DNA of 64,000 nt from Geminocystis sp. NIES-3709 (GCF_001548115.1 NZ_AP014821.1:1-64000); one strand, 5' to 3'. Shown: positions 44,252 through 54,573, counted from the stretch's first letter. Program-made: numbers and translations. The notes: generated from the letters alone by a model not told the origin.

Positions 44252-45617
44252 CTTTATTTTTAGAAGAATTGACAAAGGGAAAAGAAGCCACTACGGCGAT
44301 ACATAGCCACCAAAGAGTATTAACTTGTGGGCGAAACCATACTGTGTCAAATAATCCTTGAGTCGCTAAACCGGCGATGGCACTCAAAGAAGCAATCACC
44401 CCCATAGCTTGTAAATCGTTTTGTGGTTTCATCATTTTAATCAGTTGCATTCCCCGTTGAAAAGTGCTTCCAATGATACCTAGAAAGGCTATAAGACCTA
44501 TTAAACCAGACTCGATCGCAATTTCAAGAAAAACACAGTAAGTGCTTAAAGCCGTAAATTTTGTTTGCATATAGGTGGGATAAATTTTGTTAAAAACCTT
44601 ATTTCCTAAGCCAATCCCCGTTAAGGAATAATCCTGCAACATTTTTAATGCAGAAGTCCAAACATTGATACGAAAATTATTACTACTATCCCCACGCCAA
44701 GAAAAAAGACTTAAAATTCTAATTCTTAAAGGTTCGCTTAATAATGCACTGATAAATACAAACCCCATAAAACTACCAATAGCAATAGGGATTAACCACT
44801 TACGCCAAAAAGGAGTTAAATATTCACTCCACCAAAACTTAAATGCTAAGAGAAAAACAACACCACTAACAATTAAAGCCAACCATGCACCACGACTTCC
44901 CGTAAAATAAATACAAGCAGTATGAATAGTTAAGCTAAAACCACCAAAAACTTTTAGAGGTAAACTTTTCCAGATAATTATTCCCACCACAGAAAAAGCC
45001 ACTGCCGGAATCAAATAACTTCCTAAAAGATTAGGATTACCTAGATAACTATAAACTCTAGTGGTATCTGCCAAAGGAGAAGTAGGATCTGTCCATGTAG
45101 CAAGTTGCTTTACACCTGTAAATTGTTGTCTAATTCCATAAGAGCTAACAATCAAAGAGACAAGCAAATAAACCCCGATTACCCAAGAGAGTAGTTTCGG
45201 ATGGCGAAAAATGCGACTTGCTAAAGCAAAGAAAAGTAGATACAAGGTGAATTTGAATAATCCAGATAAAGCCTCTATTTTTAGTGGGGAAAAAGCTGTG
45301 GCGACGATACAGATTAACCAGTAGGCAAAAATCCAGAGATGAATGGAGGTGATTTGGTTTTGTTTAACTTCTGCAAGGGTTAACAACGCCCAAAATCCAC
45401 CACTTGCCATTAAGATAATACCCACAAGGGTGTTATTGGTAAAGGGTGCGGCAATAATGACTAAACAGATTAAAATAGAGGCGATAACATCGGAATAGCT
45501 AAGTAGATAACTACTGGATTGCCAAGGGGAAATAATACCCACCATTTTGCCTAATAAACTGGTTTTGCGCCAATTTAATAGTGATGTTTTTTCTTCTTCT
45601 AAGGTTACTTGATTCAT
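44241..45617 (-). CDS. ictB: IctB-family membrane protein (O-antigen ligase fold)
   Basis: A 458-residue membrane protein with about ten hydrophobic segments and a large loop. It shows SYLGNPNLLGSYLIPA, FTGSRGAWLALIVSG, SWRGDSSNNFRINVWTSAL and LTGIGLGNKVFNKIYP, all typical of IctB. IctB was proposed as an inorganic-carbon transport protein in Synechococcus, but its fold is that of O-antigen ligase/polymerase, and a glycan role is also argued. The downstream kinase-like gene overlaps. Confidence 0.87.
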   Translation of the reverse strand: MNQVTLEEEKTSLLNWRKTSLLGKMVGIISPWQSSSYLLSYSDVIASILICLVIIAAPFTNNTLVGIILMASGGFWALLTLAEVKQNQITSIHLWIFAYWLICIVATAFSPLKIEALSGLFKFTLYLLFFALASRIFRHPKLLSWVIGVYLLVSLIVSSYGIRQQFTGVKQLATWTDPTSPLADTTRVYSYLGNPNLLGSYLIPAVAFSVVGIIIWKSLPLKVFGGFSLTIHTACIYFTGSRGAWLALIVSGVVFLLAFKFWWSEYLTPFWRKWLIPIAIGSFMGFVFISALLSEPLRIRILSLFSWRGDSSNNFRINVWTSALKMLQDYSLTGIGLGNKVFNKIYPTYMQTKFTALSTYCVFLEIAIESGLIGLIAFLGIIGSTFQRGMQLIKMMKPQNDLQAMGVIASLSAIAGLATQGLFDTVWFRPQVNTLWWLCIAVVASFPFVNSSKNKDVN

Positions 45618-45918
45618 TCTTATATTATTTTCGATATAAAGTTATTGATAGAGAATAGACAATGGAAATAAGATTTTGTCTTTTTCTCATTAACTAATTT
45701 GTCATAAATTACAAGACTAACAGCAATAGTTTACCAAAGTAGCTTGACGAAAAATTATTTTTTAATATGACTATTGATAAGGCTATTAGATTTCTACGAA
45801 AAGTCAAGATATTGTTAATAGTGAGTTAATAGTGAATAAAATTGATAATTTTTTTGATTATAACGATCGACCAAAACTCAGTAAAATATTGAACAGTTAA
45901 TAAAATAAATATATATAT
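45618..45918. other. Divergent ictB/cysK intergenic region
   Basis: 301 bp of AT-rich sequence between divergent starts. It contains a run of alternating TA (TATATATATATG) immediately at the cysK start and no clear ribosome site. No RNA gene was seen. Confidence 0.4.
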
Positions 45919-46860
45919 ATGAATATTGCCCAAAATATTACTGAATTAGTTGGAAAAACACCTTTAGTTAAACTTAACCGTATCCCTCAAGAAGAGGGTT
46001 GTGTAGCCCAAATTATTGTTAAATTAGAGGGCATGAATCCTGCCGCTTCCGTTAAAGATCGTATTGGGGTTAATATGATTGAAATGGCTGAAAAAGCAGG
46101 GTTAATCCATGCAGGTAAAACCATTTTAGTTGAGCCTACTTCAGGTAACACGGGAATAGCTTTAGCAATGGCGGCGGCAGCAAAAGGTTATGAGTTAATT
46201 TTAACCATGCCTGAAACCATGAGTTTAGAAAGACGAGCAATGTTACGCGCCTATGGTGCTAAGTTAGAGTTGACTCCCGGTAGTGAAGGCATGAAAGGCT
46301 GTATTCAAAGAGCTCAGGAGATTCTTGATACAACTCCTAATGCTTATATGTTGCAACAATTCCAAAACCCGGCTAATCCTGAAATACATCATCGTACTAC
46401 AGCCGAAGAAATTTGGAAAGATACCGATGGAAAAATAGATTTTTTAGTTGCAGGAGTTGGCACTGGTGGCACCATTACTGGTATTGCGGAAGTAATCAAA
46501 AAACGTAAATCTTCTTTTAAGGCGATCGCAATCGAACCTGAAAATAGCCCTGTATTGTCGGGTGGAAAACCGGGCCCTCATAAAATACAAGGTATTGGAG
46601 CAGGTTTTATTCCTGAAGTATTACGAGTTGAATTAATAGATGAAATTATTACTGTTAGTGACAGTGAAGCGATCGATTATGGTAGAAGATTAGCGCGTGA
46701 AGAAGGCATTTTATCGGGCATTTCCACTGGTGCGGCTTTAGCCGGGGCAATCAAATTAGCTCAAAGAAAAGAAAATGAAGATAAACTAATTGTAATGATT
46801 CAACCCAGTTTTGGAGAACGTTATTTAAGCACTGTTTTATTCCAAGATTTGATTAATTAA
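45919..46860 (+). CDS. cysK: Cysteine synthase A (O-acetylserine sulfhydrylase)
   Basis: A 313-residue PLP enzyme making cysteine from O-acetylserine and sulfide. [12 protein letters not shown] opens it. The PLP lysine is in [16 protein letters not shown], the substrate loop is [11 protein letters not shown], the phosphate loop is [13 protein letters not shown], and [13 protein letters not shown] follows. It uses the sulfide made by Sir. A J-domain gene begins 3 bp after its stop, suggesting an operon. Confidence 0.95.
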   Translation: MNIAQNITELVGKTPLVKLNRIPQEEGCVAQIIVKLEGMNPAASVKDRIGVNMIEMAEKAGLIHAGKTILVEPTSGNTGIALAMAAAAKGYELILTMPETMSLERRAMLRAYGAKLELTPGSEGMKGCIQRAQEILDTTPNAYMLQQFQNPANPEIHHRTTAEEIWKDTDGKIDFLVAGVGTGGTITGIAEVIKKRKSSFKAIAIEPENSPVLSGGKPGPHKIQGIGAGFIPEVLRVELIDEIITVSDSEAIDYGRRLAREEGILSGISTGAALAGAIKLAQRKENEDKLIVMIQPSFGERYLSTVLFQDLIN

Positions 46861-46863
46861 GTG

Positions 46864-47553
46864 ATGAACTATTACGAAATTTTACACATTCAAAGTAACG
46901 CAACTTCCTTAGAAATTAAACAGGCTTATCGAAAATTAGTCAAGGAATTTCATCCTGATAGCCAACATAAAAACTCAAATCATGATCATATCATCAAACT
47001 AAATGCCGCTTATGAGGTACTTAGTGATGAAAAAAATCGTCATATTTATGATCAAAAATTAAGACAAAAATTTGTTAATTCTGTTAACGATCGACAAGAT
47101 AAAAGTTATAATGCTTCCCAATATTATCAGCAAAATAGAAGACAACAAAAACAAGATGAATTTTCTCAATTTCGTTGGTTAAAAGAGGTTTATTTTCCAG
47201 TTTATAACTTAATCAATGGTATTATTTCTCCCCTAGAAATGGAAATAGAAGACTTATCTGCTGATTTATTTGACGATCATTTAATGTCAGTTTTTACTAA
47301 TTATTTAGATGATTCTCGTAAAAGTTTAGAAAAAGCGAAAATTATTTTGACATCTCAACCAAATCCTAGTCTTTACGCAGGAATTGCTGCCAATCTTTAT
47401 TATGGATTAAATCATATTATTGATGGTATTGAGGAGTTGGAAAGGTTTACTCAAACCTATGATGATTACTATTTACATACGGGAAGAGAATTATTTAATT
47501 TAGCAGAAGAAATTAGTCACTCTGCGGCTGAAATGGCTGAAAAATTTAATTAG
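46864..47553 (+). CDS. J-domain (DnaJ-like) protein
   Basis: A 229-residue protein with an N-terminal J domain (residues 2-67: NYYEILHIQSNATSLEIKQA, KEFHPDSQ with the HPD motif, YEVLSDEKNRHIYDQ). ATG 46864 is preferred over GTG 46861. There is no Gly-rich or zinc-finger region, so it is a class III J protein that would stimulate a DnaK ATPase for unknown clients. The helical C-terminus (about 100-229) has no recognised domain. It is directly behind cysK. Confidence 0.85.
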   Translation: MNYYEILHIQSNATSLEIKQAYRKLVKEFHPDSQHKNSNHDHIIKLNAAYEVLSDEKNRHIYDQKLRQKFVNSVNDRQDKSYNASQYYQQNRRQQKQDEFSQFRWLKEVYFPVYNLINGIISPLEMEIEDLSADLFDDHLMSVFTNYLDDSRKSLEKAKIILTSQPNPSLYAGIAANLYYGLNHIIDGIEELERFTQTYDDYYLHTGRELFNLAEEISHSAAEMAEKFN

Positions 47554-47694
47554 TAATTTGTTAAATAATTATAGTAGAATTTCTCGCAAAGACGCAAAGT
47601 TTCATTATGACTAATTATCGAAACTTGATATAACTCCTAACTCTTAACTCCTACCAAAAAACTTTTTTAGCAAAGCCTACTTAGGATTATTGAA

Positions 47695-48141
47695 TTATTG
47701 AATTTTTGCACTTAATGCACCTAAAATAAATACAATAATTAACCAAGGAATAATCCAGATAAAAAACTCTTTAACTCTTGATTTTAATTTACGTTGAAAA
47801 GGCTTGATCTCTTTATAAATAAATTGTCGATACCCATAATTAAGTGCATAGGTGAATAATAAGACTATTATTTTGCCCAATAAATCATAGGAAGGATCTA
47901 TATTAAAGTAATAAACAAATAAAGTTTCTAAAATTATTCCTGTACAGAAAAAACTAGCCAATGGTAAATTAAAAATCATCGGAACAAATATAAATTCTGC
48001 CTGAATAAAAGCTGTTATAGCATACATTCCCATCCAAAATATAAACCATAAAATACTGACTATAATCTGTTTTATTTCTATTTTTTTTGAGGGAATAAAA
48101 AATTTTTTTTCTAAATTATCGGATAAATTATAAGATTTCAT
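47695..48141 (-). CDS. Small membrane protein coupled to GT39 gene
   Basis: A 148-residue protein with four hydrophobic helices (about 25-50, 52-75, 85-100 and 125-146). It contains no recognised family motif. Its start overlaps the stop of the GT39 gene by 4 bp (ATGA type), so the two are translationally coupled and may work together, for example as an accessory subunit. The function is unknown. Confidence 0.7.
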   Translation of the reverse strand: MKSYNLSDNLEKKFFIPSKKIEIKQIIVSILWFIFWMGMYAITAFIQAEFIFVPMIFNLPLASFFCTGIILETLFVYYFNIDPSYDLLGKIIVLLFTYALNYGYRQFIYKEIKPFQRKLKSRVKEFFIWIIPWLIIVFILGALSAKIQ

Positions 48142-49820
48142 TGAATTGGTTTTAATAAAGTAAATGGTGATTCAGGAATACCAATGTTTTCCCAACAATC
48201 ACTGTTCGATCGAGTATCCATTAAAGAATGAACATTGTCTTTCTCACGACAATAATGATTTTTTTCCCGAATTAAATCAAGTTGAGATAGGATTTCAGGA
48301 TTAACTAAAAGATATGACGGAGATTTCATCAATTCTTTTATTTCTTCTACATTAACAGGTTTAACTTGTCTTTCACTATAAAAGTTCATAGAAGGTCGAT
48401 CGTAATTAAAAGAAATATAAACAGGCTCAGACAAAGGTATTTCTTCTTTTATTACTTCGGCAATGGGCTTAACTTGGTAGGCTTCATTTAATTCCCATAA
48501 CCAATAATTGGAACTGAAAAATACCATTAATGACACATACATTCCCCAAAATAATACCCCTGTAAATTGAATATCTTTTTTTACCATTAAGATTGCGGTA
48601 ACAAGAAATGTGGTAGAAAGCAAAACTAAAAGGGTTAAGAGATTTTCATTATCTGGTTGGGTGAGAAGGAAATAGAAAAATCCGCCACTGGTAACAAGTG
48701 CGAGAAAACTAAATAACACTATCCACCATCGAGGATAAGATAGAAATGAGGGTAAGGATTTTATTTGTGCTAAAGTAACTCCCGCAGCGATCGATAATGG
48801 AGGATATATCGGCATAATATACCAAGGAAGTTTAGTACCCATAATCGAAACGATGATTAAATAAGTAATACTCCATACCAAAATAAATTTTGCCCAACTC
48901 CAATTGCGATTTTGCCATGCGATAAAAATACCAGCCACAGCGATAAAAATCCAAGGATGAGGATACTTTAACAATTCTAGTAGATAATACCAGATAGGCC
49001 CCTGATTACCTTCAACGGCGGTAAAAACTCGATCGAGGGATTGATCTTTAATAGAAGTATTGATAAATTGATCACCATAGTAGAGATATTGGGCGATTTG
49101 CCATGCCATGACAGGAAATAAACCGAGAAGAAACCCTAACCAAAGGTAAATAGAAGAAATTAAACGGGGAGTATCCCATATTAAAAATATAAATGCGATC
49201 GTGCCAAATAAAAACCCCAGCATCCAACCTTTACTAAGACAAATCAAAGCAAAAGCAATTCCTGCAGGTAAAGACCATCTTAAGTCCCGTCTTGCCCTTA
49301 AAATAAATAACATCATCAAAATTTGAAAACATAACACTGCACCATCAAGCATTGCTAGTCTTCCATGACGCACCACTGGCATAGTGGTAAGATAAATCAA
49401 AGCAGAAAAAAAAGCATAGTAACGAGGTAAAAATAACTCTCTCGCTAAAGAATAAAGTAAAGGTACAGATAAAGCGGTTAAAGAAGCACCAATAATCCTT
49501 GTAGAAAATTCACTGATACCGAAAAAAGTATAAACTAACGCTGTTAGACTATGAATTAAGGGGGGTTTATTCAAATAAGGTTCACCCCAAATGGTAGGAA
49601 AAAGCCATCGCCAATCCTGAAAAGACGACTCAGAAATTTCCTTCGCTACTTGGGCAAAAGTTGCTTCATCCCAATCTCTTAAAGGTAGTGTACCTAAATG
49701 GAAGGTGTATAAAATGATGGCAAGGAAAAAGAGACTAGAAAAAGAAAAAAACTCCCACCATCGATCGTTTGATTTAACATGAAAGCGAGGGATTTCCCAA
49801 GTAGAAGTAGAGCGATTCAT
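48138..49820 (-). CDS. GT39/ArnT-type membrane glycosyltransferase
   Basis: A 560-residue GT-C enzyme with about 11 membrane segments. The first outside loop has LPLRDWDEATFAQVAKEI with the catalytic acidic pair. LNKPPLIHSLTALVYTFFG and VRHGRLAMLDGAVL are typical of ArnT/PMT-like enzymes, and MGTKLPWYIMPIYPPLSIAAG is a late motif. It transfers a sugar from a polyprenyl-phosphate donor to a lipid or protein on the outer face of the plasma membrane. The acceptor is unknown. Confidence 0.87.
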   Translation of the reverse strand: MNRSTSTWEIPRFHVKSNDRWWEFFSFSSLFFLAIILYTFHLGTLPLRDWDEATFAQVAKEISESSFQDWRWLFPTIWGEPYLNKPPLIHSLTALVYTFFGISEFSTRIIGASLTALSVPLLYSLARELFLPRYYAFFSALIYLTTMPVVRHGRLAMLDGAVLCFQILMMLFILRARRDLRWSLPAGIAFALICLSKGWMLGFLFGTIAFIFLIWDTPRLISSIYLWLGFLLGLFPVMAWQIAQYLYYGDQFINTSIKDQSLDRVFTAVEGNQGPIWYYLLELLKYPHPWIFIAVAGIFIAWQNRNWSWAKFILVWSITYLIIVSIMGTKLPWYIMPIYPPLSIAAGVTLAQIKSLPSFLSYPRWWIVLFSFLALVTSGGFFYFLLTQPDNENLLTLLVLLSTTFLVTAILMVKKDIQFTGVLFWGMYVSLMVFFSSNYWLWELNEAYQVKPIAEVIKEEIPLSEPVYISFNYDRPSMNFYSERQVKPVNVEEIKELMKSPSYLLVNPEILSQLDLIREKNHYCREKDNVHSLMDTRSNSDCWENIGIPESPFTLLKPIQ

Positions 49821-49943
49821 AGTGTAGTAATTGAGAATTGAAAATTGAAAGTTGCGAATTGTCTATTAGTTAATGAGTTAACATATATTCTAAGTTAACA
49901 CTTGATATTTAGGAATTAATGGAAAATTGAGAATTAAAAACTA

Positions 49944-49980
49944 TTAATTGTTAATTGTTAATTGTTAATTGTTCATTATT
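49944..49980. repeat. Heptameric tandem repeat (TTGTTAA)n
   Basis: TAATTGT repeats four to five times in perfect 7-base phase just before the antiporter start. A second block, TTGAGAA/TTGAAAA/TTGAAAG/TTGCGAA, lies at about 49830-49860 in the same 7-base rhythm. Confidence 0.75.
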
Positions 49981-49991
49981 CACTATTCATT

Positions 49992-51875
49992 ATGGATGGA
50001 TCATTCGCTCTTACCCTACAAATTGTTATTACTGTTTTTGCTGGAATTAGTGCTCAAGTATTAGGGGAATATCTAAAAATACCTAGTATTGTTTTCCTGC
50101 TTATTTTTGGTATAGCTTTAGGTAGAGATGGGACAGAAATTTTACATCCTGAATTATTGGGATCAGGTTTAGAGGTGCTAGTGGCTTTAGCCGTAGCAAT
50201 TATCCTCTTTGAAGGGGGTTTAAACCTCGAATTAAACGCATTAGGGCAAGTATCAGGTAGTATCCGCAATTTAGTAACTATCGGCACTCTCATCACTTTT
50301 TTAGGGGGAGGAATGGCGGCTCATTGGTTAGCAGAATTTCCTTGGCAGATTGCTTTTTTATATGCTTCTTTGGTGGTAGTTACAGGGCCTACAGTGGTAG
50401 GGCCTTTATTAAAACAGGTGGCAGTCGATAAACGGGTTGCCACATTATTAGAGGGTGAAGGAGTTTTAATTGATCCTGTTGGTGCTATTTTAGCTGTTGT
50501 GGTATTAGATACGATCGTAAATCCTTCTACTGATTCTTTAGAAATTATTTCAGGGTTGTTGTTTCGTCTGGGAGTAGGAGCAATTATCGGTGGTGTTAGT
50601 GGTTGGTTATTAGGTACATTTCAGAAAAAAGCCAATTTTGTTTCCGATGATTTAAAAAATTTAGTGGTTTTGGCAGGAATTTGGGGAAGTTTTGGACTGG
50701 CACAAAGTATCATCAGTGAGTCTGGATTAATGGCAACTGTTACCGCAGGAATTGTCTTAAAAGCCTTTAGCCTTCCCGAAGAGAGGTTATTATTACGTTT
50801 TAAAGGACAATTAACGGTTTTAGGGGTATCGGTTTTATTCATCCTCTTAGCGGCAGATTTATCGATCGCCAGTATTTTTGCACTAGGTTGGGGTAGTGTA
50901 TTAACAGTATTAGTATTAATGTTATTAGTTCGTCCTCTAAGTATTTTAATTTGTACTTGGGGAAATGGGATGAATTGGCGACAAAAATGCTTTTTAGGAT
51001 GGATTGCACCTCGTGGCATCGTTTCTGCTTCTGTGGCTTCTTTATTCTCTATTTTACTTACTCAAAATGGCATTAACGGGGGAGACTCCATTAAAGGTTT
51101 AGTTTTCCTCACCATTATGATGACGGTGTTTATTCAGGGTTTAAGCGCCGGTTGGGTGGCAAATTTGTTAAAAATAACTTCCGCACAAGCTACAGGGGCG
51201 ATGATTGTGGGTTGCAATCCTTTAGGGCGGTTAATTGCTAATCTATTTTTAACTCAAGGGGAATCGGTGATTTTGATTGATACAGATAAAGAAGCCTGTG
51301 AAAAAGCGAGAAAGGAAAACCTACCTGTAATTGAGAGTAGTGGGTTAGATCATCAAACTTTGGAGGAAGCAGGAATTCAAGGTGTCGGTACAGTTATTAC
51401 CTTAACGAATAATAGTGATGTTAATTTAATGATTGCTCAACGAGCATTAGAGGAGTTTTCTTTGTCAAAAGTTTTGGCAGTTTTTCCCAATCATGAAGAC
51501 AATAAAATTAAAATGAATAAACAAAAAATTACTCAGGCTTTTATTCCTGAATTATTTATCAAAAAGTGGAATCAATATTTAACCGAAGGACAGTATAAAT
51601 TAGGTAAAACAATTATTAAATCAGGATCGATCGAGTTACAACAAGGACATTTACAAACAATGATTAATAAAGGAGAATTACTACCATTATTAATTAAAAG
51701 GAACGGAAAATTACAAATTTTAGCAGTGGGAGAAGAATGGAAGATTGATGACGAAATTATCTATTTATTACATGATGCTCGATCGGATTTATTAAAGCGT
51801 TTATCTGGTAATATACAATCCTCCCGTTTTGTCTTAGATAAATTGCCTGAAGTTGAGGAAATACCAATTATTTAA
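49992..51875 (+). CDS. Na+/H+ antiporter with C-terminal TrkA-N domain
   Basis: A 627-residue cation:proton antiporter (CPA family, NhaP-like). ATG 49992 (MDGSFALTLQ) is preferred over TTG 49962, which would read from a heptamer repeat. There are about 12 membrane segments to residue 400, with ILFEGGLNLE, VTGPTVVGPLLKQV, GEGVLIDPVGAILA and a late WIAPRGIVSASVASLF. Then come a TrkA-N (RCK) domain (GAMIVGCNPLGRLIANLFLT, with the acidic VILIDTD) and a TrkA-C-like tail. It probably exports sodium and is gated by nucleotide. Confidence 0.88.
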   Translation: MDGSFALTLQIVITVFAGISAQVLGEYLKIPSIVFLLIFGIALGRDGTEILHPELLGSGLEVLVALAVAIILFEGGLNLELNALGQVSGSIRNLVTIGTLITFLGGGMAAHWLAEFPWQIAFLYASLVVVTGPTVVGPLLKQVAVDKRVATLLEGEGVLIDPVGAILAVVVLDTIVNPSTDSLEIISGLLFRLGVGAIIGGVSGWLLGTFQKKANFVSDDLKNLVVLAGIWGSFGLAQSIISESGLMATVTAGIVLKAFSLPEERLLLRFKGQLTVLGVSVLFILLAADLSIASIFALGWGSVLTVLVLMLLVRPLSILICTWGNGMNWRQKCFLGWIAPRGIVSASVASLFSILLTQNGINGGDSIKGLVFLTIMMTVFIQGLSAGWVANLLKITSAQATGAMIVGCNPLGRLIANLFLTQGESVILIDTDKEACEKARKENLPVIESSGLDHQTLEEAGIQGVGTVITLTNNSDVNLMIAQRALEEFSLSKVLAVFPNHEDNKIKMNKQKITQAFIPELFIKKWNQYLTEGQYKLGKTIIKSGSIELQQGHLQTMINKGELLPLLIKRNGKLQILAVGEEWKIDDEIIYLLHDARSDLLKRLSGNIQSSRFVLDKLPEVEEIPII

Positions 51876-51912
51876 GTTAGGAGTTAGCTGTTAGTTATTA
51901 GCTGTTAGAAAA
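51876..51912. repeat. Heptad-like TTAG repeat spacer
   Basis: GTTAGGAGTTAGCTGTTAG type sequence in near 7-base phase fills the convergent gap between the antiporter and tldD genes. No terminator stem is seen. Confidence 0.5.
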
Positions 51913-53346
51913 TTAACCTCCACCAAAAACTTGAATATTGTTAAAGGCACAAACAGGAGAAGCATGACCAACCCTGATAGATTGATTAGGCTCACCTTTA
52001 CCACAATAGGGTGTTCCATAACATTCTCTGGTAGAATCGTCTCCCACATAGGCTAAATTATGCCAAAAATGTTGTGTCACTCCTCGATAGTTAGGATTGC
52101 GTAAGGTTTTTGTTATTTTACCATTTTCGATTAATTGTGCATATTCACAGCCAAATTGAAATTTGTTGCGGTAGTCATCGATCGACCATGATCGATTAGA
52201 CTGCATATAGACACCATGCTCGATCAAACTTATAATTTCATTAAAACTACTATTACCCGATTCTAAGTTTAAATTAGCCATACGATCGATGGGAGCTCTA
52301 TTCCAAGAACTTGATCTAAAATTGGCAACTCCCGGAACATTTGCTCTAGCCTGACTTTCTAAACTGCCTAATCCTCTCAATAAAATACCATCTTTAATTA
52401 AATACTCTTTTTGTGCTTTCAATCCAGCATCATCAAAACCATAACTAGCTAATTCTCCTTCCACAGTAGGATCAAAAGTTATATTCATTAAAGATGAGCC
52501 ATAAGCTAAAGTGCCAAAATCTGACAATTTAACAAAACTACTACCAGCATAATTACGCTCATCTCCCAAAATTCGATCTAACTCTAAAGGATGTCCAATA
52601 CTTTCATGGATTTGTAACATCATCTGATCAGGTGCTAAGACTAAAGTTGTCATCATATCCGGACATTCTTCTGAAAATAATAGCTCTACGGCTTCTTCTC
52701 CAATTTGTTTAGCACGAGAAAAATTAATTTCGGGGTTTAAAATTTCTTTTCCTCCCTGATAACATCTTGCCATCATGCCGTTATCGGTACGTTTTTGCAC
52801 AATATTTCCGGATTGTGCTGTGGCTTCATAATCTGTGGCGACGAGGGAAAATTCTTGTTTAATATTTGCTCCATTAGTACTTACAAAATGATATTGAATA
52901 TCACTAATTTGAGCTATGGCAGTAGCTTTAACTATTTTTTCCGATACTTTTAAGTTATGGCAAGTTTGAATTAATAAATCATTCAATTCTCGATCGTTAA
53001 AGATATTATCATTTTTTAGGGCAGATCGATAGTTACCCTGAGCTGGAGGACGAATACTGGTATCAAAGGAAAATATACCCCAATTCAATGCACTTTTTGC
53101 CTGTTTTTGAGCGATTTCGATCGCCGATTGAATACTTTGTTGATCTAATCGATTAGTAGCACAATACCCTATCTGTCCATTTACCATAACTTCTACCATT
53201 ACCCCATTAGTATATTTTCTGCCATTACTTTGAGGTTTACCATCTCGAAAAATTTTAGTAGTAGTGGTTTCACAAACCTGTCTTAAACCGATCCAATCAG
53301 CAGAAATCTTCAGGTTATTTAGGGCTTTTTCTAAATCAAATGTCAT
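51913..53346 (-). CDS. tldD: TldD-type zinc metalloprotease
   Basis: A 477-residue peptidase U62 family member. The zinc motif HESIGHPLELDRILGDE starts at residue 247, with a conserved C-terminal region (YGTPYCGKGEPNQSIRVGHA, then PVCAFNNIQVFGGG) supplying the further ligand. It should pair with the PmbA/TldE-type protein at 8962-10308 as a heterodimer that cleaves unfolded or modified peptides. The separation of the two genes by 43 kb is usual in cyanobacteria. Confidence 0.9.
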   Translation of the reverse strand: MTFDLEKALNNLKISADWIGLRQVCETTTTKIFRDGKPQSNGRKYTNGVMVEVMVNGQIGYCATNRLDQQSIQSAIEIAQKQAKSALNWGIFSFDTSIRPPAQGNYRSALKNDNIFNDRELNDLLIQTCHNLKVSEKIVKATAIAQISDIQYHFVSTNGANIKQEFSLVATDYEATAQSGNIVQKRTDNGMMARCYQGGKEILNPEINFSRAKQIGEEAVELLFSEECPDMMTTLVLAPDQMMLQIHESIGHPLELDRILGDERNYAGSSFVKLSDFGTLAYGSSLMNITFDPTVEGELASYGFDDAGLKAQKEYLIKDGILLRGLGSLESQARANVPGVANFRSSSWNRAPIDRMANLNLESGNSSFNEIISLIEHGVYMQSNRSWSIDDYRNKFQFGCEYAQLIENGKITKTLRNPNYRGVTQHFWHNLAYVGDDSTRECYGTPYCGKGEPNQSIRVGHASPVCAFNNIQVFGGG

Positions 53347-53770
53347 AAATATTTAGGTAAAATTAATTGATAACTGATGTTACACACAATAAACTGATTT
53401 ATGAGAATAATTAGGAGTTAGGCAAAAGAATTGATGAAAAAAATCTCAATTGATTCTAACAAGATTAAATCAATTAATCAAAACCTGTCAAAAATTAACC
53501 TAATACACCTGAGTGAACTATAAGAATAGGTAATGATTGACTCTCGTTGACAGGCAGATAGGAAGACAGATAGATTGTATTTCTTGTGAATGAATAAAAT
53601 TCTCTCAAAAATATACAAATATTGAGAATTTTTCTCCCATTCCACTTGTCCACTTGTCTCGTCTTCATCATTTTTCTTCTGTCGAACTGAGGTTAATACC
53701 TATTCTATTTTCCTTATTGTTAGTATTTTTGTATATTATAAAATTAAATAACTTTTTGCCTTTTATATTT
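53347..53770. other. 424-bp divergent region between tldD and MBL gene
   Basis: Contains a hairpin AAATTCTC/GAGAATTT (53597-53604 and 53624-53631) followed by TTTT, and a short tandem GACAGGCAGATAGGAAGACA. It also holds a fragment ending GAACTGAGGTTAAT that resembles the 3' end of the dispersed element copy A. A frame that reads through part of this region into the MBL gene from 53654 was not taken as coding. Confidence 0.4.
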
Positions 53771-54565
53771 ATGATTAATCGCCGTAATTGGATTCGCTTA
53801 ACTGGAACAGGAGTACTGACAAGTCTTTTAACTGCTAAATATTCTTATTCTCAAAAAGCGATCGCATCTTCTCAAGGAGTAAGTATCGAATGGTTTGGTC
53901 ATAGTTGTTTTCTCTTTTCCAATGATCAGGGCAAAATATTAGTAAATCCTTTTACTCCGTTAGGTTGTACCGCTAAATATAAACCTCCCCGTCCTATAGT
54001 AGATTTAGTAATGATTAGTAGTCGTCTATTAGATGAGGGTTCGGCGGCAGGTTTGCCCAATAATCCTCAATTAATGGTTGAACCCGGAGTTTATAATGTC
54101 AAAAATATTGAATTTCAGGGAATTAAAACTTTTCACGATCGAGAAAAAGGTAGGAGATTTGGAGAGAATGTAGTTTGGAAATGGAATCAAGGGGGTGTAA
54201 ATATTTTACATTTAGGGGGTATTGCCTCTCCGATTTCCATTGAGCAAAAAATTTTAATGGGTACACCGGATATTGCTTTTATTCCTGTCGGAGGAGGGCC
54301 AAAGGCTTATGATGCAGAAGAAGCCATGAAAGCGATCGCAATGTTAAATCCCAGAATGGTTATTCCTACTCAATACTTAACCAATGCCACAGAAGCAAAT
54401 GTTTGTGAGTTACAAGGAGTACAAAGATTTGTCGATTTAGCGAAAGAAGCAGATCTTAATATCAATATTATTAAAGGTAATCGTATCACTGTTAGACCCC
54501 AAGACTTACCTTCAGAGGGTACTTTAGTTCGAGTTTTTGATGGCAGTAATTTAATTACTAATTAG
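53771..54565 (+). CDS. Tat-exported MBL-fold (UlaG-like) metallo-hydrolase
   Basis: A 264-residue protein from ATG 53771. The first residues, MINRRNWIRLTGTGVLTSLL, form a twin-arginine signal (RR-N-W-I-R), so export folded to the periplasm or thylakoid lumen is likely. The core resembles the UlaG-like metallo-beta-lactamase fold (SIEWFGHSCFLFSNDQGKIL, VDLVMISSRLLDEGSA, NILHLGGIASP). The canonical HxHxDH zinc motif is replaced by SSRLLDEGS, so metal binding and hydrolysis may be lost. The ABC permease gene starts 8 bp downstream. Confidence 0.8.
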   Translation: MINRRNWIRLTGTGVLTSLLTAKYSYSQKAIASSQGVSIEWFGHSCFLFSNDQGKILVNPFTPLGCTAKYKPPRPIVDLVMISSRLLDEGSAAGLPNNPQLMVEPGVYNVKNIEFQGIKTFHDREKGRRFGENVVWKWNQGGVNILHLGGIASPISIEQKILMGTPDIAFIPVGGGPKAYDAEEAMKAIAMLNPRMVIPTQYLTNATEANVCELQGVQRFVDLAKEADLNINIIKGNRITVRPQDLPSEGTLVRVFDGSNLITN

Positions 54566-54573
54566 AAATAGAA

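Noticed and set aside
45767-45829. 20-codon frame between ictB and cysK
   Set aside because: No ribosome site, no similarity, expected by chance in AT-rich DNA.
49962-49991. TTG start ten codons before the antiporter ATG
   Set aside because: It lies in the heptamer repeat and adds residues foreign to the family; ATG 49992 fits.
53654-53770. N-terminal extension of the MBL protein by 39 residues
   Set aside because: The extension precedes a clean twin-arginine signal at the internal ATG 53771, and reads through a repeat-like non-coding stretch.
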